NCBI GenBank assembly: GCA_020025425.1
Contig: JAHHSD010000002.1
Coordinates: 41,265 to 105,264, forward strand
Direction: 5' to 3'
Length of the DNA stretch: 64,000 nucleotides
Source of the DNA: Oscillospiraceae bacterium
GTDB taxonomy: Bacteria > Bacillota > Clostridia > Oscillospirales > Oscillospiraceae
How positions within the stretch are numbered: position 1 is the stretch's first letter; every line of letters starts with the position of its first letter. The translations under genes were made by a program, and so were the position numbers. This document shows positions 58,973 through 64,000 of this stretch, one piece after another. The notes beneath the pieces are model-generated. The model saw only the letters and a program-made list of their open reading frames with translations. It was not told where the DNA came from and made no database searches.

Positions 58973-60793
58973 TCAGCGCTCCCTGTGGAAAAATTCATAG
59001 ACCGACCGGGCGGAGGGGGCGGGCAGCAGCTCGGCCAGCTGCGCCTCGGAGGCCTCCCGAATGGCCCGGATGCTTTTGAAATGCCGGAGCAGCAGCTGGC
59101 GGCGCTTCTCCCCGATGCCGGGGATCTGGTCCAGGACCGAGCTCTGGACCCTGGCCCGCCGCTGCTGGCGGTTGAACTCGATGGCGAAGCGGTGGGTCTC
59201 CTCCTGGATCTGGCCCACCAGGGCGAACACAGCCTGGACCGCCTGAATGCCGATCTCCCTTCCGTCCGGATGGACCAGGGCCCGGGTGCGGTGGCGGTCG
59301 TCCTTCACCATGCCGAAGGCCGGGATGTCCAGTCCGAGCCCCTCCAGCACCTGGGCGGCCACCCGGACATGCTGCTCGCCGCCGTCGATGAGCAGCAGAT
59401 CCGGCCGGTCGGAGAACTTCTCGTCCCCGTCCAGATAGCGGCGGAACCGGCGGGTGAGCACCTGCTCCATGGAGGCATAATCGTTGGGGCCCTGCATATC
59501 CTTGATCTTGAAGTGCCGATAGTCCCGCTTCAGGGGCCGGCCGTCCACATAGACCACCATGGAGGCCACCATGTCGTCAGCTCCGGTGTTGGAGATGTCA
59601 TAGGATTCGATGCGCCGGGGCGGCTGGGGCAGGCCCAGCATCTTTCCCAAAAGCTCCAGCAGCTTGTTCTGCCGCTCCTCCCGGGTGGTGGCCCGCTCCA
59701 CCTCCTCCCTGGCGTTCTGGTTGGCCAGCTTGATCAGGTCCATCTTGGCCCCCCGCTGGGGGGTGAGCAGCTCCACCCGCCGCCCCACCTGTTCGGACAG
59801 CATGCGGGTCAGCGGGACCTGGTCGGCCAGCTCACAGGGGAGCAGGATCTGCCTGGGCAGCCTGTCCCTGCCCCCGTAGGTCTGCTGGACCAGGGCGGAG
59901 AGGATCTCCTCCTCCCCCTCCTCCATGGGGGTCTCGATCAGGCGGGCATCCTTGGCGGCCAGCTCCCCCTCCATATAATGAAGGATGACAAAGCAGCTCT
60001 TGGCGGTCCCGCGGAAGAAGCCCACCACATCGCTGTCGGCCAGGGAGCCCGCCACCACCTTCTGGCGCTCGCCCAGCAGCCGGATGGCCCGCAGCCGGTC
60101 GCGCAGCTCAGCGGCCCGCTCGAAGCGCAGCTCCTCCGCCGCCTGCTCCATCTCAGCGGTCAGATCGGCCTGGACCTGCTGAAAATGCCCTTCCAGCAGA
60201 GAGACCGCCTGGGCGATGGCCTCCTCATGCCGGGGCTTCAGATCCTCCCCCCGGCAGTAGCCGTCGCACTTGCCCATGTGGAAATTCAGACAGGGCCGCT
60301 CCTTCCCGATATCCCGGGGGAACTTCTTCCCGCAGGCGGGCAGGCGCAGGGCACTGCGCAGGGCGTCTATGATGGCCTGGGTGTTGTGCCGGGTGGCGTA
60401 GGGGCCGAAATACCTGGCCCCGTCCTGGGCCACCTTCCCGGCCAGGGAAAAACGGGGGTACTCCTCATTGGACAGGCGGATATAGGGATATCCCTTATCA
60501 TCCTTTAACAGGATATTATAGTGGGGCTGGTGGCGCTTGATAAGGGCGCACTCCAGCACCAGAGCCTCAAACTCGCTGTCGGCCACGATCACATCGAAGT
60601 GGTCGATCTGGGACACCATGGCCCGGGTCTTGGGGGTATGGGCCGCCGAGTCCTGGAAATACTGACTGACCCGATTTTTCAGCACCTTGGCCTTGCCCAC
60701 ATAGATGACCACGCTCTTGGCATCCTGCATGATATAGACGCCCGGCTTTGTGGGCAGGCTGTGGGCCTTGTCCTTCAATTCGTCGAATGTCAC
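58973..60793 (-). CDS. uvrC: Excinuclease ABC subunit C
   Basis: 606 residues. GIY-YIG nuclease (PGVYIMQDAKSVVIYVGKAK about 15-35), four-Cys iron-sulfur/zinc-type region near 145-170 (LPACGKK, CLNFHMGKCDGYC), UVR motif (EMEQAAEELRFERAAELRDR about 200-220), the RNase H-like UvrC domain with DISNTGADDMVASMVVYVDG and LLIDGGEQH, and C-terminal HhH motifs. It makes both cuts around a lesion in nucleotide excision repair. GGGGAGG with 7-nt spacing picks the GTG at 60793 rather than an upstream GTG. Confidence 0.96.
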   Translation of the reverse strand: MTFDELKDKAHSLPTKPGVYIMQDAKSVVIYVGKAKVLKNRVSQYFQDSAAHTPKTRAMVSQIDHFDVIVADSEFEALVLECALIKRHQPHYNILLKDDKGYPYIRLSNEEYPRFSLAGKVAQDGARYFGPYATRHNTQAIIDALRSALRLPACGKKFPRDIGKERPCLNFHMGKCDGYCRGEDLKPRHEEAIAQAVSLLEGHFQQVQADLTAEMEQAAEELRFERAAELRDRLRAIRLLGERQKVVAGSLADSDVVGFFRGTAKSCFVILHYMEGELAAKDARLIETPMEEGEEEILSALVQQTYGGRDRLPRQILLPCELADQVPLTRMLSEQVGRRVELLTPQRGAKMDLIKLANQNAREEVERATTREERQNKLLELLGKMLGLPQPPRRIESYDISNTGADDMVASMVVYVDGRPLKRDYRHFKIKDMQGPNDYASMEQVLTRRFRRYLDGDEKFSDRPDLLLIDGGEQHVRVAAQVLEGLGLDIPAFGMVKDDRHRTRALVHPDGREIGIQAVQAVFALVGQIQEETHRFAIEFNRQQRRARVQSSVLDQIPGIGEKRRQLLLRHFKSIRAIREASEAQLAELLPAPSARSVYEFFHRER

Positions 60794-60816
60794 CCGGCTC
60801 ACCTCCCCGTAACATC

Positions 60817-60845
60817 AAAAAAGGCGCCGAAACCGGCGCCTTTTT
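60817..60845. terminator. Terminator of the HPr gene
   Basis: AAAAAAGGCGCCG / CGGCGCCTTTTT with an AAAC loop, active in both directions. On the minus strand it ends the HPr transcript before uvrC. Confidence 0.85.
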
Positions 60846-60870
60846 ATTCCTTCATAGGGTTTTGGTTCTC

Positions 60871-61134
60871 TTACTCAGTGAAATCAGAAGAAATCATCTT
60901 GTACAGCGCTTCGACCGCTTCCTTCTCATCGGGGCCATCCGCAATCAGCTGAATGGCGGTACCCTTAACGATACCCAGGGAGAGCACGCCCAGCAGGCTC
61001 TTGGCATTCACTTTACGCTCATCCTTCTCAACCCAAACAGCACTCTTGAACTCATTCGCCTTCTGAATAAAGAAAGTAGCGGGTCTGGCGTGGAGACCGA
61101 CCTGATTGTTCACGACCGCTTCCTGACTATACAT
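60871..61134 (-). CDS. HPr-family phosphocarrier protein
   Basis: 87 residues. Active His-15 in GLHARPAT and regulatory Ser-46 in NAKSLLGVLSLGI are both kept, so it can take phosphate from enzyme I and be phosphorylated by HPr kinase. It therefore may serve sugar uptake and carbon catabolite control. A paralogue such as Crh is ruled out by His-15. Monocistronic, with GGAGG before the ATG. Confidence 0.9.
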   Translation of the reverse strand: MYSQEAVVNNQVGLHARPATFFIQKANEFKSAVWVEKDERKVNAKSLLGVLSLGIVKGTAIQLIADGPDEKEAVEALYKMISSDFTE

Positions 61135-61170
61135 AAAGCTTACCTCCGCACTATCGTAATGTGTAAGTTT

Positions 61171-61200
61171 AGAATACCAAATTTGAGCCGCTCTCGTCAA
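61171..61200 (-). promoter_or_regulatory. Promoter of the HPr gene
   Basis: On the minus strand TTGACG (61200-61195) and TATTCT (61176-61171) with 18-bp spacing. Confidence 0.55.
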
Positions 61201-61375
61201 TGGCATTTTTAACAAATCTCATTCAAGAAACGTCCAAAAAACGTCATTGATTTTGTCATGCTTTTGTGCAATAGATAGCATTTTCCCGGTTTTCTGGCCG
61301 GCTCTCATGGTTTTGTCGGAAAACCCAAGTCCTACGGGTGCAATAACTGTCATTTTTTTGGCACAAGAGCCGCCG

Positions 61376-63751
61376 TCATTTCAGCTCCACAATGGTGACG
61401 CCGTCCTCGCCCTCACCGTAGCGGCCGGGCCGGAAGGATTTCACATAGCGGCTGCGCTTGAGATAGGTACGCACCGCGTTTCGGACCGCGCCGGTCCCCT
61501 TGCCGTGGATGATGGTCACCGTCTCCAGCTTACCCATCATGGCGGTGTCCAGGAAACGCTCCAGCATGGCCACGGCCTCGTCGCTCATCATGCCCCGCAG
61601 GTCCATCTCACTGGGGACGGCGGCGGTACGGATGGTGTGCTGGGCCTTGCTGACGATGCGGCGGGCCTCCTTCTGGGCGGAGGTCTCCCCATCCACCACA
61701 CGCACCTCGCTCTGCTTGGCGGAGATTTTCAGGATGCCGGCCTGGAGCTGGAGACTTCCGTCCTTATTGACCGACAGCACGGTGGCCTTGGTCCCCATGG
61801 ACAGCAGCTCCACCGTGTCTCCCGCCACAGCGTCCCGGGTGGGGGGCAGCTCCTCCTGCTCCTGGAGCCCGCCGCCGCCCAGACCGCGCTCGGCCTCGTT
61901 GAGCAGATGCCGGGCCGCCGCCCGGCGGTCGTTGACCTCCTGCCAGTTGTCCTGCTTCCGCTGGGCCTTGCGCATGTCTTTCAGCTCTGCAAAGACCTGG
62001 TCGCTGGCGTCCCGGGCCTCCTGGATAATGGCGCGGGCCTCGGCCTGGGCCTTTTCCACCGCCTTTGCCCGCTCCTCCTCCAGCTTTTTCCGGTACTCCC
62101 GGGCCTTGGTGGCCGACTGCTCCATCTCCAGCTTCAGCCGGCGGGCCTCGTCCTTCTCCTGCTCCATCTCCTGGCGCTGCTGGTCCAGCCGGGTGAGCAC
62201 GTCCTCAAAGCGGACATTCTCCGCATCCAGCCGGGCCGCCGCCTTGTCGATGATATACTCCGGCAGCCCCAGGCGGCGGGAGATGGCAAAGGCGTTGGAC
62301 TTTCCGGGGATGCCCATGATGAGCCGGTAGGTGGGGGCCAGGGTCTCCACATTAAACTCGCAGGAGGCGTTCTCCACCCCCTGGGTGGTCATGGCGTACA
62401 CCTTCAGCTCGGCGTAGTGGGTGGTGGCCGCCACCAGGGAGCCAAGTCCCCGGGCGGATTCAATGATGGCGGCGGCCAGGGCGGCGCCCTCCACCGGGTC
62501 GGTGCCCGCACCCAGCTCGTCAAAGAGGATCAGGGTGTTGTCATCGGCCTCCTCCAGGATGGCCACAATGTTGGTCATGTGGGAGGAGAAGGTGGACAGG
62601 GACTGGGCGATGGACTGCTCGTCACCGATATCGGCCAGCACCCGGTCAAACACCCGCACGGTGCTGTCCGACCTGGCGGGGATGTGCAGGCCGCACTGGG
62701 CCATCAGGGTGAGCAGGCCCATGGTTTTCAGCGTCACCGTCTTGCCGCCGGTGTTGGGGCCGGTGATCATCAGGGTGTCGAACCGCTCCCCCAGCTCCAG
62801 ATCGTTGGCCACGGCCTTTTTCCGGTCCAGAAGAGGGTGGCGGGCTCCATGGAGCTTCAGATGCTGATTGGACAGTCTGGGCTGGGAGCCCCCCATGTTG
62901 AGGGACAGCTGTCCCCGGGCAAAGATGGTGTCCAGCATCACCAGCAGGGTGTAGTCCTCTAAAATGTCCTCCTTGTGGGCCGCGCACTCAGCGGACATCT
63001 CGGCCAGAATGCGCTCGATTTCCTTTTTCTCCTGAGCCAGCAGCTCCCGCAGCTCGTTGTTGGCCTTGACCACGCCCATAGGCTCGATGAAGAAGGTGGA
63101 GCCGGAGGAGGACACGTCGTGGACCAGACCGGGGATGGCGTTCTTGTATTCCGACTTCACCGGCACCACATAGCGCTCCGAGCGGATGGTGATAATGGAC
63201 TCCTGCAAATATTTGGACTGATTTGAGGAGATCAGCTTCTGCAAAATGTCCCGCACCTTGGACTCGGTGGCCCGGATGTGGCGGCGGATGGAGGCCAGCT
63301 CACTACTGGCCGAGTCGGCCAGCTCGTCCTCACCCACAATGGAGCCGGTGATGCGCTCCTCCAGATAGCGGTTGGGGGTGAGAGAGTGGAACAGGTGGGA
63401 AATCACACTGTGCTCCCCGGCGTCACCGTACTCCCGGGCGCTGCGGGCGGACCGCAGAACGGCGGCAATGGTCAGCAGCTCCCGGGTATTGAGGCTGCCC
63501 CCCATATCGGCCCGCTGGAGGCTGGCCGACACCGGCTTGACCCCGGAAAAGCCGGGGGTGCCCCGCAGCAGCAGCATCTGGGCCGCCGCGGTGGTCTCCT
63601 CCAGGGCACGCTGCACATCCTCCGGGTCTGTCATGGGACGCAGCTCCAGACAGCGCTGCTTTCCCTCCTCGGTCACAGCACACTGGGCCAGCAGCTGGAG
63701 CACCTTGGGCAGCTCCAGGGTAGTAATGGATTTATCAAACAGCTCGCTCAT
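61376..63751 (-). CDS. mutS2: MutS2-type endonuclease/ribosome-rescue ATPase with Smr domain
   Basis: 791 residues. MutS core and clamp-like helices (1-320), ATPase with Walker A GPNTGGKTVTLKT and Walker B ILFDELGAGTDP, a long coiled coil (about 515-630, rich in Glu/Gln/Lys/Arg), and a C-terminal Smr domain (MDLRGMMSDEAVAML ... TIIHGKGTGAVRNAV). It lacks the mismatch-recognition domain of MutS1. Family members act on recombination intermediates and, in Bacillus, split collided ribosomes. Confidence 0.95.
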   Translation of the reverse strand: MSELFDKSITTLELPKVLQLLAQCAVTEEGKQRCLELRPMTDPEDVQRALEETTAAAQMLLLRGTPGFSGVKPVSASLQRADMGGSLNTRELLTIAAVLRSARSAREYGDAGEHSVISHLFHSLTPNRYLEERITGSIVGEDELADSASSELASIRRHIRATESKVRDILQKLISSNQSKYLQESIITIRSERYVVPVKSEYKNAIPGLVHDVSSSGSTFFIEPMGVVKANNELRELLAQEKKEIERILAEMSAECAAHKEDILEDYTLLVMLDTIFARGQLSLNMGGSQPRLSNQHLKLHGARHPLLDRKKAVANDLELGERFDTLMITGPNTGGKTVTLKTMGLLTLMAQCGLHIPARSDSTVRVFDRVLADIGDEQSIAQSLSTFSSHMTNIVAILEEADDNTLILFDELGAGTDPVEGAALAAAIIESARGLGSLVAATTHYAELKVYAMTTQGVENASCEFNVETLAPTYRLIMGIPGKSNAFAISRRLGLPEYIIDKAAARLDAENVRFEDVLTRLDQQRQEMEQEKDEARRLKLEMEQSATKAREYRKKLEEERAKAVEKAQAEARAIIQEARDASDQVFAELKDMRKAQRKQDNWQEVNDRRAAARHLLNEAERGLGGGGLQEQEELPPTRDAVAGDTVELLSMGTKATVLSVNKDGSLQLQAGILKISAKQSEVRVVDGETSAQKEARRIVSKAQHTIRTAAVPSEMDLRGMMSDEAVAMLERFLDTAMMGKLETVTIIHGKGTGAVRNAVRTYLKRSRYVKSFRPGRYGEGEDGVTIVELK

Positions 63752-63822
63752 TGTAAAACTCCCATTTAGGTAGATCAGAAAATGATTGGTTCAAAATCGC
63801 ACCGGCTGGACCGGTTTTTCTT

Positions 63823-63851
63823 ATTGTCGCACAAAAACCGCCGGTTGGCAA
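63823..63851 (-). promoter_or_regulatory. Possible promoter of mutS2
   Basis: On the minus strand TTGCCA (63851-63846), a 17-bp spacer and GACAAT (63828-63823). Confidence 0.4.
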
Positions 63852-63932
63852 GCGGTATACATCCCATCCCGCCGGTGAAAACCGCCCCTCAGCCCCCTCC
63901 GACTTTTTCCCCGGTTTTTTTCAAAAAAACTG

Positions 63933-63961
63933 TTGACAACCGGAAAACCCTATGGTAATAT
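63933..63961 (+). promoter_or_regulatory. Strong outward promoter at the right edge
   Basis: TTGACA at 63933-63938, a 17-bp spacer and TAATAT at 63956-63961, after an upstream A/T-rich tract. The transcript would start near 63968 and leave the window. Its gene is not visible. Confidence 0.7.
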
Positions 63962-64000
63962 ACGTCTTGCGCTGAACGAAGCGCGTCCCCACTTGCGCGA

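Noticed and set aside
61216..61375. Searched the gap between the HPr gene and mutS2 for a small RNA or gene.
   Set aside because: No ORF with a ribosome site and no stable hairpin; it holds only the HPr promoter region.

Overview
The window looks like chromosome from a GC-rich, anaerobic, endospore-forming member of the Clostridia, most like the Oscillospiraceae group (Flavonifractor/Intestinimonas/Lawsonibacter relatives). That placement is inference. It rests on pro-sigma-E with its processing protease SpoIIGA (sporulation), pyruvate:ferredoxin oxidoreductase and Rex (anaerobic redox life), low-GC-Gram-positive devices (T-box, BceAB-RS module, HPr with Ser-46), and strong AGGAGG ribosome sites. 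I see no tRNA, rRNA, insertion sequence, prophage or CRISPR array.

Layout. 1-4.6 kb: a YfcC-type permease cut by the window edge, divergent from a MerR regulator, then a flippase-like membrane protein coupled to a patatin-type lipase. 4.6-10.8 kb: an XRE regulator divergent from a 5-oxoprolinase operon (pxpA, NRAMP-like transporter, pxpB, pxpC, YcsI-type hydro-lyase), in the general arrangement of the Bacillus ycsFGI-kipIA cluster. 10.9-16.4 kb: a PPOX-like flavoprotein, phosphoketolase, an RlmA-type methyltransferase, and two orphan immunity-type genes. 16.4-19.3 kb: phosphatidylethanolamine synthesis (psd, pssA) with a second flippase-like protein. 19.3-26.3 kb: an eight-gene anaerobic corrin-ring operon (cbiD-L-F-G-H-J-ET-C). 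26.4-31.6 kb: one hypothetical gene and a four-gene BceAB-RS-type peptide-antibiotic sensing and detoxification module.

31.7-48.5 kb is the most interesting region. Two branched-chain amino-acid operons face away from each other. Leftward runs ilvB-ilvN-ilvC-ilvD-(AAA ATPase)-ilvA. It is preceded by a 34-codon leader peptide packed with Ile/Val/Leu codons and a terminator, which is a classical ribosome-mediated attenuator. Rightward, a T-box riboswitch controls a LeuA homologue that has lost its catalytic and metal-binding residues, a TIM-barrel/acyl-CoA synthetase fusion, a full-length PFOR and a branched-chain aminotransferase. I propose, as inference, that the rightward operon makes amino acids from carboxylic acids: activation to acyl-CoA, ferredoxin-driven reductive carboxylation, then transamination.

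48.6-64 kb: a neurotransmitter:sodium symporter-type transporter, a 62-residue protein with 20 cysteines, rex with an SLH surface protein, spoIIGA-sigE, rfbA, a biotin-bearing carboxyltransferase (PycB/OadA), uvrC-rsmD-coaD with a coiled-coil protein, HPr, mutS2, and a strong outward promoter at the right edge.
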